DNA of 50,099 nt from Chitinophagaceae bacterium (lineage in GTDB: Bacteria; Bacteroidota; Bacteroidia; Chitinophagales; Chitinophagaceae). The translations under genes and the position numbers were made by a program. A model generated the notes under the pieces. That model did no database searches and had not been told where the DNA came from. It saw only the letters and a program-made list of their open reading frames with translations. Positions 16,827 through 24,800 of this stretch are shown piece after piece; position 1 is the first letter of the stretch; each line of letters opens with the position of its first letter. The DNA is taken from the NCBI GenBank assembly GCA_025360525.1, contig JANYCA010000103.1, positions 1-50,099 of the forward strand, read 5' to 3'.

Positions 16827-17717
16827 ATGCAACATGCTTTTGTATTTCCCGGACAAGGATCTCAGTTTACAGGAATGGGTAAAGATTTATATGACTCCAA
16901 TTTGTTGGTGAAGGAATTATTTGATAAGGCCAATGATATTTTGGGATTTAATATTGCCGATATCATGTTCAACGGAACTGCAGAAGATCTAAAGCAAACA
17001 AATGTTACGCAACCTGCTGTGTTCTTACATTCGGTAGCCGCTTTTAAAACAATTGAAGGAGCTCTGCCCAATATGGTTGCCGGGCATTCGCTTGGAGAGT
17101 TTACAGCATTAGTGGCAAACAATGTATTAAGTTTTGAAGATGCACTTAAATTGGTTTCTATCAGGGCCAAAGCCATGCAGAAAGCCTGTGAGTTAGCACC
17201 CTCCACCATGGCGGCAATACTGGCATTGGCAGATGAAAAAGTAGAAGAAGTTTGCGCTGCCATACAAAACGAAACCGGCGAAATTGTTGTTCCGGCTAAT
17301 TATAATTGTCCCGGCCAATTGGTTATTAGCGGCAGTATAAAAGGCATTGAAATTGCGTGCGAACGCATGAAGGCAGCAGGTGCCAAAAGAGCGCTGGTGT
17401 TGCCGGTTGGTGGTGCATTTCATTCCCCGTTAATGTTGCCTGCCAAAGAAGAATTAGCTGCTGCAATTGAAGCTACTATCTTTAATACCGCAAGCTGCCC
17501 TGTTTACCAGAATGTGGTAGCCAAAGCAGTGTCGGATACCAGCGAAATAAAAAATAATTTAATTGAGCAACTTACCGGTGCCGTCAGGTGGACCCAATTG
17601 GTACAGGCCATGATTAGTGATGGAGCTACCCGTTTTACAGAAGCTGGCCCTGGTAAAGTTTTACAAGGGCTTGTACAAAAAATAAACAAAGATGTAACAG
17701 TAGACGGCGTTAGCTAA
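16827..17717 (+). CDS. fabD: Malonyl CoA-acyl carrier protein transacylase
   Basis: FabD loads malonate from malonyl-CoA onto acyl carrier protein for fatty acid synthesis. The 296-residue protein starts with AFVFPGQGSQFTGMG, has the nucleophilic serine in AGHSLGEFTAL (Ser88), the arginine segment ALKLVSIRAKAMQ and the second catalytic part GGAFHSPLM with its histidine near residue 198. Length and motifs are typical. No other fab gene is adjacent. It has its own near-consensus promoter and a long hairpin about 80 bp after the stop, so it is probably a single-gene unit. Confidence 0.95.
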   Translation: MQHAFVFPGQGSQFTGMGKDLYDSNLLVKELFDKANDILGFNIADIMFNGTAEDLKQTNVTQPAVFLHSVAAFKTIEGALPNMVAGHSLGEFTALVANNVLSFEDALKLVSIRAKAMQKACELAPSTMAAILALADEKVEEVCAAIQNETGEIVVPANYNCPGQLVISGSIKGIEIACERMKAAGAKRALVLPVGGAFHSPLMLPAKEELAAAIEATIFNTASCPVYQNVVAKAVSDTSEIKNNLIEQLTGAVRWTQLVQAMISDGATRFTEAGPGKVLQGLVQKINKDVTVDGVS

Positions 17718-17798
17718 GAATATTTTTTTCAGCATTGTAGAACTTGGGTCTATTAAAATGATTGAATGTTTTTTGCTGCAATATTTATGCAGTATATA

Positions 17799-17854
17799 AA
17801 AGATGATCGTTTCTTTACTGCAAATACTGGCAGGTTAAAGGGGCGATCATCTTT
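17799..17854 (+). terminator. Long-loop hairpin downstream of fabD, possible terminator
   Basis: An 11-bp perfect stem (AAAGATGATCG / CGATCATCTTT) encloses 34 nt, within which shorter pairings are possible. Only a weak T-rich stretch follows (CTGTTTT). It could terminate fabD or be a separate structured element in the 261-bp gap before pbpC. Confidence 0.45.
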
Positions 17855-17978
17855 CTGTTTTAGGCTGATAAAAAACATTAACTAAACGCTGATTCAGCGT
17901 AACAAAATTTCAGCTAATTTTAAATCATTATTTACTTCCACCAATATTTTCTTCTCAGGTTTAATTAATCAGTCAGTA

Positions 17979-20462
17979 ATGAAACTGTCATTTAGCAGGA
18001 TAGTATCAGTAGTAAAAAAAAGCAGCAGGCGTTTAAAAATATGGGGTGCAGTTTTAATTGTGTTATTGCTATTTTTTTACTTTTCTCTTCCCAAAAAATT
18101 ATTTGAAACACCCACCAGTTTTATCATTTACGATAAAGAAGGAAACCTGCTAAATGCAACCATTGCAGCAGACGGTCAATGGCGTTTTCCGGCCAGTGAA
18201 AATGTTCCGAAAAAATTTATTGATTGCATCACTACATTCGAAGACAAGCGTTTTTTTAAGCACCCCGGTGTAGATCCGTTTGCTATTGCGAGAGCAATCA
18301 GGCAAAACAGCAAAAGTAAGGGATCCACACAAGGCGGCAGCACACTAAGCATGCAGGTAATACGGCTGTCACAAAAAGATAACAAGCGCAACTTGTGGAA
18401 TAAATTGACGGAAAGTTTGTTGGCCATCAGGATGGAATGCAGTTATTCTAAAAATGAAATCCTTGCTTTGTATGCAGGCAATGCTCCCTTTGGCAGTAAT
18501 GTAGTTGGGCTTGATGCGGCGGCCTGGCGATATTACGGCAGGAGTCCGCAACAACTAAGCTGGGGCGAAATGGCAACCCTTGCTGTATTACCCAATGCGC
18601 CCTCGTTGGTGCATCCCGGTAAAAACAGGGAAAGGTTGTTGCAAAAGCGAAATGCTTTACTGGATAAATTACTTGCTGCAAAAAAAATAGATAAGGCTGA
18701 TTGTGATTTAGCCAGGCTGGAATCTTTGCCCGGAACGCCCCTGTCTTTACCGCAGGATGCCATTCATCTATTTCAACGGTTTAAAAAAGACCGTAAGAAC
18801 ACGGAAACAGCAACACAAATAATTACTACGATCGATGGAAACCTCCAAAAAAATGTTGCTGCCATTTTACAACAACATCAAGCCATTTTAAAAGGCAATG
18901 GTATCAATAACACCTGTGCATTGGTGCTGGATGTGGAGACAGGAAATGCATTGGCGTATGTGGGTAATATTAAAGACCAGGGCAATAAAGAAATGGAAAG
19001 CGATGTTGATGTTATTGCAGCGCCCCGCAGCCCCGGCAGTGCACTTAAACCCATTTTGTATGCGGCCATGTTGAGTGATGGGTTGATATTACCCAACAGC
19101 CTGGTTGCTGATATCCCGATGCAGATTGGCAACTACGCTCCGCTAAATTTTGATAAGGGATATGATGGAGCTGTACCAGCCGCCAACGCCCTTGCAAGAA
19201 GCCTGAATATACCGGCAGTTAAGTTATTACAGCAATACAAATACCAGCGTTTTTATGAAACCCTGCAACGGTGCGGTATTTCAACACTTAACCGGAGTGC
19301 CTACACCTACGGTCTGAGTTTAATCCTTGGTGGTTGTGAAGTTAATATGTGGGACTTAGCGGGTGTATATGCGTCCATGGCAAGAACGTTAAATCATCAA
19401 TCTATGAATGAAGGAGAAATGGACGATGAAGACTTTCATCCACCCAATTATGTATTCAACAATTCAGCATCCGCTGAATTTAAAATTGCTTCAAAAAGCA
19501 TAAATATAAGCTCACAAAAAAAAGCAGTAGCTAACAATTATAAAGTCCCCAGCCCCACTTTAGCGGATGGGGGCGCCGTTCCGCTCGATGCCACCTCCAT
19601 CTACTTTACTTTTCAGGCAATGAAAGAAGTAATGCGGCCCGGAGAAGAAGGCTTGTGGCAGCAATTTGCATCTTCACAAACCATCGCCTGGAAAACCGGT
19701 ACCAGCTTTGGTTTCAGGGATGGATGGGCCATTGGCGTAACTCCCAAAAATGTGGTAGCGGTGTGGGTTGGCAATACCGATGGCGAAGGCCGGCCGGGAT
19801 TGATTGGTATTAAAACTGCAGCGCCCATTTTGTTTGACATCTTTAGGTTGTTGCCTTCCGTAAGCTGGTTTAAAAAGCCTGCATATAATTTTAGTGTTGT
19901 GCCGGTGTGCCGGCAAACTGGTTTTAAAGCCAACTTCGATTGTGCAACTATTGACACGTTGTTTATGCCGTTTAATGGTAATAGAACGCCGCTTTGTCCT
20001 TACCACAAAATGATTAACCTGGATGCCAGCGGTAATTTTAGGGTAACATCCCAATGTGAAAATCCTGCTGTGATGCAACACAAAAGCTGGATGATTTTAT
20101 CGCCTGCCATGGAATTTTATTACAAACAAAAAAATGCTGATTATAAAGTATTGCCTCCTTTTAAAGCCGGTTGCGAATTTGCTGAAACCGGTAAAGCCAT
20201 CGAAATAATTTATCCTGTTGCAGGAGCAAAAATTTATGTGCCACTGGAAATTAATGGCGAAAAAGGCAAAACCATTTTTACCGCAGCACACCGTAAAAAC
20301 GACGCTAAAATATTCTGGAGCCTCGATGACCATTTTGTAATCACCACCCAAAATTTTCACCAGGTAGCATTGAACCCTGCTGTTGGAAAACATATAATAA
20401 CACTGGTGGATGAAAACGGTGTGAGTGTATCGAGAGAGTTTGAAATAATAGAGAAGGAATAA
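17979..20462 (+). CDS. pbpC: Penicillin-binding protein 1C (bifunctional)
   Basis: This inner-membrane enzyme polymerises glycan strands and contains a transpeptidase domain. Order of parts: a basic N-terminus, one membrane helix at about residues 22-37, and a GT51 transglycosylase domain with Glu88 in FEDKRFFKHPGVD and QGGSTLSMQV. A transpeptidase domain follows with the active-site Ser354 in SPGSALKP, an SLN motif in ARSLNIPA and KTGTS at about 572. After residue 660 comes a C-terminal domain of the kind specific to PBP1C, ending in a beta-rich segment. At 827 residues it is normal size. No alpha-2-macroglobulin gene, the usual partner in proteobacteria, is adjacent. Confidence 0.93.
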   Translation: MKLSFSRIVSVVKKSSRRLKIWGAVLIVLLLFFYFSLPKKLFETPTSFIIYDKEGNLLNATIAADGQWRFPASENVPKKFIDCITTFEDKRFFKHPGVDPFAIARAIRQNSKSKGSTQGGSTLSMQVIRLSQKDNKRNLWNKLTESLLAIRMECSYSKNEILALYAGNAPFGSNVVGLDAAAWRYYGRSPQQLSWGEMATLAVLPNAPSLVHPGKNRERLLQKRNALLDKLLAAKKIDKADCDLARLESLPGTPLSLPQDAIHLFQRFKKDRKNTETATQIITTIDGNLQKNVAAILQQHQAILKGNGINNTCALVLDVETGNALAYVGNIKDQGNKEMESDVDVIAAPRSPGSALKPILYAAMLSDGLILPNSLVADIPMQIGNYAPLNFDKGYDGAVPAANALARSLNIPAVKLLQQYKYQRFYETLQRCGISTLNRSAYTYGLSLILGGCEVNMWDLAGVYASMARTLNHQSMNEGEMDDEDFHPPNYVFNNSASAEFKIASKSINISSQKKAVANNYKVPSPTLADGGAVPLDATSIYFTFQAMKEVMRPGEEGLWQQFASSQTIAWKTGTSFGFRDGWAIGVTPKNVVAVWVGNTDGEGRPGLIGIKTAAPILFDIFRLLPSVSWFKKPAYNFSVVPVCRQTGFKANFDCATIDTLFMPFNGNRTPLCPYHKMINLDASGNFRVTSQCENPAVMQHKSWMILSPAMEFYYKQKNADYKVLPPFKAGCEFAETGKAIEIIYPVAGAKIYVPLEINGEKGKTIFTAAHRKNDAKIFWSLDDHFVITTQNFHQVALNPAVGKHIITLVDENGVSVSREFEIIEKE

Positions 20463-20539
20463 TGAAGTTGATTGGGTAGGAGAATATATTGTTAGGATTA
20501 GGTATTTCGTTAACAAAGCTTTTACCTTATTGAGTTACA

Positions 20540-20660
20540 CGCTGGTTACTTTTTTTTCTTCCTACTTTCGGGACAGGTTGATAAAAAAAAGTAACAAAAA
20601 AAGTCAAGACCGCCCGGCAAATGCCAGTTGGACGGGGCTTCGAATAAAAATTTTTAGCAC
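20540..20660. repeat. Dispersed intergenic repeat, copy 1 (partial)
   Basis: A 13-bp stem (GTTAC plus eight T at 20545-20557, complement at 20583-20595) is followed by an A-rich stretch, a GTCAAG motif and a GC-rich palindromic module at 20610-20636 (CCGCCCGGC ... TTGGACGG), then GGCTTCGAATAAAAATTTTTA. The same order is found in the copies near 23.7 and 26.3 kb. In this copy the hairpin loop begins CTT and ends TTGAT with about 17 extra bases in between, as if a short segment had entered the CTTGAT loop of the other copies. Confidence 0.7.
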
Positions 20661-20799
20661 TTTTTATGGATCACCTGCATTTTGTGGAGAGGAAGTAAAC
20701 AAAAGCATTGTTTATGAAATTTTTTATAGTCTGTAAGAAGTATCAGATATACATATTTTAATAGAATAGCCGCATAGATTTTAATCTGCTTAGCGCCCT

Positions 20800-20977
20800 T
20801 TGCCCCAGCGGGCAATGTCATTAAGTTAAGAAGGTAAAAAGGTTATTGGATTTTTTATTCTGTTTTATACTAAGGTTTTTCTTTAACCTTAGTATAAAAA
20901 TATGCCTATAGCAGTAAACCTTATTACCTTATTTGCGCCTACTGTCCTTAACTTAATGACATTGCCCAGCGGGGCAA
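20800..20977. repeat. Nested palindromes upstream of the transposase
   Basis: Three stems lie inside one another. The outer arms are 20800-20830 and 20947-20977, 31 bp with 28 matches. The middle arms are 20831-20844 and 20917-20930, 14 bp with one mismatch. The inner arms are 20863-20877 and 20885-20899, 15 bp perfect, with a 7-nt loop. Each outer arm also contains its own small hairpin, TTGCCC-(4 nt)-GGGCAA; the three mismatches of the outer stem fall in those loops. The structure ends 18 bp before the transposase start codon. Confidence 0.85.
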
Positions 20978-20995
20978 CCTTATAAATTAAAAGTC

Positions 20996-21457
20996 ATGGG
21001 TGATACGTACACACAATTGTATATTCAACTTGTTTTTGCCGTAAAGGGTAGGAATAATTTCATTCAATTTGCCTGGGAAGAGGAACTTTATAAATATATA
21101 ACTGCCGTTGTACAAAATGACAACCATAAAATGCTTTCTATTAATGGGATGCCTGATCATATTCATATCTTCTTAGGTTTAAATCCTGTAATTGCAATTT
21201 CAGATTTGGTGAAAGACATAAAACGGGCAAGCAACAACTGGATAAATGATAAAGAATTTATTAAAGGAAAATTTGAAGGGCAGTCTGGATATGGTGCATT
21301 TTCTTACGGAAAATCACAAATTGACCATGTACGCAAATACATCATAAACCAAAAGAAACATCATGAAAAGTTGTCATTCAAAACAGAATATATCAGCCTG
21401 GTGAAATTATTTGAAATTACTTTTAAAGATGAGCATCTCTTTGAATTTTATGATTAA
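20996..21457 (+). CDS. tnpA: HUH/Y1 transposase, IS200/IS605 TnpA or RAYT-like, 153 aa
   Basis: This is a small single-domain transposase that cuts and rejoins single-stranded DNA through a tyrosine. It starts with YTQLYIQLVFAVKGRNNFI, the first beta strand of the fold. The metal-binding HUH motif is HIH in GMPDHIHIFLGL. The catalytic tyrosine is most likely in DHVRKYIINQKKHH, where Tyr and the following Gln are conserved. The frame is full length for TnpA and shows no damage. The C-terminus continues with FKTEYISLVKLF, common in Bacteroidota members. No accessory gene is present. Nested palindromes end 18 bp before its start and REP-like hairpins begin 14 bp after its stop. Whether it is autonomous or a domesticated RAYT cannot be told. 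Confidence 0.88.
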   Translation: MGDTYTQLYIQLVFAVKGRNNFIQFAWEEELYKYITAVVQNDNHKMLSINGMPDHIHIFLGLNPVIAISDLVKDIKRASNNWINDKEFIKGKFEGQSGYGAFSYGKSQIDHVRKYIINQKKHHEKLSFKTEYISLVKLFEITFKDEHLFEFYD

Positions 21458-21470
21458 CCAATGTAGGAGG

Positions 21471-21534
21471 TTGCCCCTCTGGGGCAAAATGCTTTATCTT
21501 TCATTGTTTACAAATAGGCTACGCCTCTGGCGTA
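21471..21534. repeat. Two REP-like hairpins 3' of the transposase
   Basis: The first is TTGCCCC-TCT-GGGGCAA (21471-21487), the second TACGCC-TCT-GGCGTA (21520-21534). Both share the CC-TCT-GG centre while their outer stem bases differ in a compensating way, which suggests the fold is what is conserved. The first echoes the TTGCCC...GGGCAA hairpins within the left palindrome. Confidence 0.75.
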
Positions 21535-21878
21535 ATTGATATTCATAATTCATTTTCATTATAATAATTTGTTGTTGCAGTAGCCAAATCTTAAAATGGT
21601 AACTTTCCAAAAAGCATGAACTTCAATTTACTCCCCACAAAATGAATCTGGTTCCTTTTTATTCAGGGCCGCAATCAGCTTTCAATTACGACCAATGCAG
21701 GTGATCCTATAAATTGCTGTAACAAAAATACCCAAACCAACAACCGCTGAATAATATATATTGGAATAAAAGATTCACCAGGGAACTGAATTTGAACGGA
21801 GCGTCGCCACTAAAGATCAATCAGGGCAATTGGCTGATATCAAAATGAATTTAAAACCGGTGAAATTAAAATTGCCGC

Positions 21879-21928
21879 AAGGGTTGCCAACCTTTTGAAA
21901 ATTCTCTTTATGAAGGTTGGCAACCCTT
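21879..21928. repeat. 16-bp perfect inverted repeat
   Basis: AAGGGTTGCCAACCTT at 21879-21894 is repeated in reverse complement at 21913-21928 with an 18-nt loop, and each arm itself contains a short GGTTGCCAACC palindrome. No T run follows. It lies 59 bp upstream of the protease gene and resembles the palindromic units common between genes in Bacteroidota. Confidence 0.8.
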
Positions 21929-21987
21929 TAATCCAAAAATCTACCTACATTTATTACGCTGTATTACAAAACTAAAAACCTACAAAA

Positions 21988-23556
21988 ATGGCTTTAAAAA
22001 TGGTGGACGATCCGCAGGATCAACAGGATTATAATGAAAATAATGATGGAGGGGGGGGTGGAAGAAGCGGCGGTGGAGGAGGTGGTGGATTATTGAATTT
22101 TATCCCTTTGTTGTTTACACTTTTCCGGGGTGGCGGTAAAGGTTCCCTATGGATTTTATTACTGTTGACGGGCGGGTACTTTTTGTTGAAAAATCAATCC
22201 TGCAATGCGGTTTCCAATGTGGTTTCGCAGTTTTCAAGGGGAGGAGTGCTGGACCCCAACGAGTTTAAAAAAGCAAGTGTTTACGAAGGACTTGCAGATG
22301 ACAATACAAAAAATCCTTTGCCCGAAGCAGTGTCTCTCAGGCGCTTTGCACCCAACCGGCAGAACCAGGGCAAGCAAGGTTCCTGCGTTGCCTGGAGCAG
22401 TGTGTATGCGGCAAGGAGTATCATTGAAAGCGCCAGCACGGCGGCCGATGCAAACAGCGTGGCTTTTAGTCCGGCGTTTGTCTACAACCAAATTGGGTTA
22501 GATGGTTGCCAGGGTTCTTATATTCTAAAAGCCATGGAATTTATGACCAATAAAGGATCTGTTCCTTTCAACGATTTTCCGTACGATGAAAATGATTGCA
22601 GCCGACAGGCTACCAATGCGCTGATGAACAGTGCAACACAAAATCGCATGCATGGATTTAACCGTTTAACAGAAGATGATGGAGTTTCTAACATCAGCTT
22701 CCGGGCTATAAAAGAACACCTGGCAAAAGATGCGCCGGTGGTAATTGGAATGATGGTGGGTGGTAGTTTTATGCAGGATATGCTGGGCCAAAAAGTATGG
22801 CATCCCACCGACGAAGACTTCAACCAGGTTGGCTTTGGTGGTCATGCTATGTGTGTGATAGGTTACGATGACAGGTTGGAAGGCGGTGCCTTTGAAATAA
22901 TGAATAGCTGGGGACCGGAGTGGGGACAAAATGGTATTGGTTATGTGCGCTATGGCGATTTTAAAAAGTTTGTAAGAGAGGCTTATGGAGTAGATGCAAT
23001 GCCTAAGCGTGGCGAGGCGCTTAACATAGATTTTGAATGCAGCATAGGGCTGGTAAACAACGATACCAAACAATACATTCCACTAAAAGCAAGCAATGGA
23101 AATACCTTTGTAACCAGCACGCCTGTTCGCAAAGGAACTAAGTTTAAAATGGAAATTAAAAATGCAGTGGAGTGCTATATTTATTTGTTTACCCCCAGCG
23201 TTGCCGGCAGCAGTTTTGTGTTGTTTCCTTACAAGCCCATTCACTCGCCCTATTGTGGCATTACCGGCACAAGACTGTTCCCACGAAAGGAATCTATCCG
23301 GGCCGACAGCCTGGGTAACAAAGATTTTATGGGTGTAGTGGTAAGCAAGCAGGCTCTGGATTATAAGGCCATCAACGAAGCGATTAATAAAAGCACACAG
23401 GCTTCTTTTGCAGCAAAACTAAATGAAGTAATCAGCAGCACTTCCATTAAAAATGTACAGTACACCAGCACCAATACCGGTGCCATTTATTTTAAGGCAG
23501 CTGCTACGGAAAAAAATAATGTAGTGGGTTGTGTGGTGGCGATTGATAAGCAGTAG
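21988..23556 (+). CDS. Membrane-anchored papain-like (C1A) cysteine protease, 522 aa
   Basis: The N-terminus is acidic, then very rich in glycine (about residues 21-35, with more at 48-52). A hydrophobic helix at 53-67 probably anchors the protein. The C1 protease domain spans about 112-335, with the nucleophile Cys133 in QGSCVAWSSVYAARS, His286 in GGHAMCVIGYDD and Asn306 in IMNSWGPEWG, so the triad is complete. No inhibitory propeptide of papain type is evident. The C-terminal part (about 345-520) resembles DUF4384, with VECYIYLFTP and SSFVLFPY. The likely location is the inner membrane with the enzyme exposed, but topology is not certain. The substrate is unknown. The gene stands alone between repeat-filled gaps. 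Confidence 0.85.
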   Translation: MALKMVDDPQDQQDYNENNDGGGGGRSGGGGGGGLLNFIPLLFTLFRGGGKGSLWILLLLTGGYFLLKNQSCNAVSNVVSQFSRGGVLDPNEFKKASVYEGLADDNTKNPLPEAVSLRRFAPNRQNQGKQGSCVAWSSVYAARSIIESASTAADANSVAFSPAFVYNQIGLDGCQGSYILKAMEFMTNKGSVPFNDFPYDENDCSRQATNALMNSATQNRMHGFNRLTEDDGVSNISFRAIKEHLAKDAPVVIGMMVGGSFMQDMLGQKVWHPTDEDFNQVGFGGHAMCVIGYDDRLEGGAFEIMNSWGPEWGQNGIGYVRYGDFKKFVREAYGVDAMPKRGEALNIDFECSIGLVNNDTKQYIPLKASNGNTFVTSTPVRKGTKFKMEIKNAVECYIYLFTPSVAGSSFVLFPYKPIHSPYCGITGTRLFPRKESIRADSLGNKDFMGVVVSKQALDYKAINEAINKSTQASFAAKLNEVISSTSIKNVQYTSTNTGAIYFKAAATEKNNVVGCVVAIDKQ

Positions 23557-24107
23557 TATTTTTTTTGGGCCGGGCCGTTGAATATCTTTTAAGCTTCATT
23601 GGCGTCGCACTCGTGTACAGAATTTCTTTATTGGGCTTAATAGCCAGAATTTATTACAGTTCAATAAAAAAAATAGGATTAATTATTTAGTTCGCAAAGT
23701 AAGTATGGTGAATAGTCAGTCTCTATTTTCTTTTTTTTCTTGATAAAAAAAAGAAACAAAAAAAATCAAGCCCGCCCGGCTGATGCCAGTCGGACGGGGC
23801 TGCATAAAAAAGGCTCCCGATTTCACTGCGTTCATCGGGACAGATAAAAATTTAAATGTTTGTCTAAAATGAAATTAGCTCAAGCTGCAAAACATAGCCC
23901 AACAAATGTGCGACTTACGAGCTAATAGCAAATCCTGTCATTGGTAACAGCAATTTCATTTCTTAACGACAATCATTCAAATTTTCTTAACGTCCGCCCG
24001 GATGAACACCGTTCAGACGGGCCTTTTTTATGAGGCCGACAAAAAGGAAGCGACCCATGTTTATCATCCAAAAAACTTTTCCATTAATCACCCACAAAAA
24101 TTAACAC
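23557..24107. other. 551-bp gene-free region filled mainly by an intergenic repeat
   Basis: The first 130 bp show nothing I can name. From about 23688 to 24068 the DNA is the longest copy of the dispersed repeat. The remaining 40 bp lead into the DUF4442 gene without a clear promoter. Confidence 0.5.
23688..24068. repeat. Dispersed intergenic repeat, copy 2 (longest, with three hairpin modules)
   Basis: It aligns along its length with 26288-26584. It begins TTAGTTCGCAAA, then has a 12-bp T/A-rich stem (23727-23738 with 23745-23756) around a CTTGAT loop. Three palindromic modules follow: 23771-23798 (CCGCCCGGCTGATGCCAGT...), 23815-23840 (TCCCGAT...ATCGGGA) and 23996-24022 (GCCCG-GA-TGAAC-ACC-GTTCA-GA-CGGGC). 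A conserved 3' part reads GAGGCCGACAAA. The third module is followed by CTTTTTT and may also terminate transcription. Confidence 0.8.
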
Positions 24108-24593
24108 ATGACCGCTGCTGATCGCTTTATAAAACTGGTACAACATCCAATAAAATTTAACCTGTTTTTGTTGACCAAATTGCCCAGCGCATTTTTTTGT
24201 GGCGTAAGGGTACAATCCATCAGTGAAGAAAATGCCGTGGTTACAGTGCCTTACAAATGGCTAAGCCAGAATCCTTTTAAGAGCACCTATTTTGCCTGCC
24301 TGGCTATGGCCGCAGAACTGAGCACCGGGTTGCTCAGTATGATGAATACCTATCAGCGACAGCCGGTTATTTCCATGCTGGTTACCGGGCTGGAAGCAAG
24401 TTATTTTAAGAAAGCCATAGGTCGCACTTACTTTACTTGCCAGAACGGTGCGGCCATAAAAAATTGTATTGAAGAAGCCATAAAAACCGGCGACGGTGTT
24501 TCTATAAAAGCCAAATCAACCGGCAGAAATGCAGCGGGAGAAATAATAGCTGAGTTCTATATTACCTGGAGTTTTAAAGCTAAGAGCAACTAG
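24108..24593 (+). CDS. DUF4442 protein (hotdog-fold, thioesterase-like), 161 aa
   Basis: DUF4442 proteins have the hotdog fold of acyl-CoA thioesterases, but most have no proven reaction. Recognisable parts are the N-terminal helix region FIKLVQHPIKFNLFLL, PYKWLSQNPFKSTYFACLAMAAELSTG, which corresponds to the hotdog central helix, and the closing strands SIKAKSTGRNAAGEIIAEFYITW. The length of 161 residues is normal. It is followed after 207 bp by the MBL-fold gene on the same strand; a shared transcript is possible but no functional link is apparent. Confidence 0.8.
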   Translation: MTAADRFIKLVQHPIKFNLFLLTKLPSAFFCGVRVQSISEENAVVTVPYKWLSQNPFKSTYFACLAMAAELSTGLLSMMNTYQRQPVISMLVTGLEASYFKKAIGRTYFTCQNGAAIKNCIEEAIKTGDGVSIKAKSTGRNAAGEIIAEFYITWSFKAKSN

Positions 24594-24800
24594 TAGTTTT
24601 ATAAAAAAAATATTGGGCAAGTTGCCAATGGGTATGCCGTACAAGAGGGCGACGCAACAATGCTGATCGTAGTTTTTATGGTTGGACCCTGCATATTTTT
24701 TATTCCAATTCTCAAAAATTTTATTTCTTTTACGCTGGTTAATGTTCAGGATTTGTTTCCCAAACATTCAGTAACTTACCCATCACTAAATTTTGTCATT

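Larger units (their letters stand above)
20463..20995. other. 533-bp gene-free region after pbpC
   Basis: It holds the first copy of the dispersed intergenic repeat (about 20540-20660) and the nested palindromes that precede the transposase gene (20800-20977). An open frame of 68 codons at 20530-20736 runs through the repeat but has no protein-like composition, so I do not call it a gene. Confidence 0.6.
20800..21534 (+). mobile_element. Putative IS200/RAYT-like single-strand transposition unit
   Basis: A Y1 transposase gene is bracketed by strong palindromes on the left (20800-20977) and two short GC-rich hairpins on the right (21471-21487 and 21520-21534). IS200/IS605 elements carry hairpins at their ends, not terminal inverted repeats, and REP-associated transposases act on similar palindromes. 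The limits given are those of the visible palindromes; exact ends are not determined, and no TnpB or second gene is present. Confidence 0.6.
21458..21987. other. 530-bp gene-free region before the cysteine protease gene
   Basis: It contains two REP-like hairpins just after the transposase and a separate 16-bp inverted repeat at 21879-21928. The middle 340 bp show no reading frame or repeat that I can support. A TACATTTA box at 21946-21953 (one mismatch to TAnnTTTG) could serve the protease gene. Confidence 0.5.

Noticed and set aside
20530..20736. Open frame of 68 codons after pbpC
   Set aside because: It runs through the intergenic repeat and its hairpin; the amino-acid composition is that of translated T/A-rich repeat, and no family resemblance is seen.
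21471..21534. CRISPR-like array or tandem repeat
   Set aside because: Only two hairpins of different sequence, with no regular repeat-spacer pattern and no cas genes in the window.
23996..24030. Terminator of the cysteine protease gene
   Set aside because: The hairpin with its T run could terminate, but it lies 440 bp beyond the stop codon and is one of the modules of the dispersed repeat, so assigning it to that gene is not justified.
24660..24800. N-terminal extension of the beta-CASP hydrolase as a membrane anchor
   Set aside because: The family starts at MKIAFHGAARTVTG; the extra 47 codons are most simply the untranslated gap after the DUF4442 gene read in frame.
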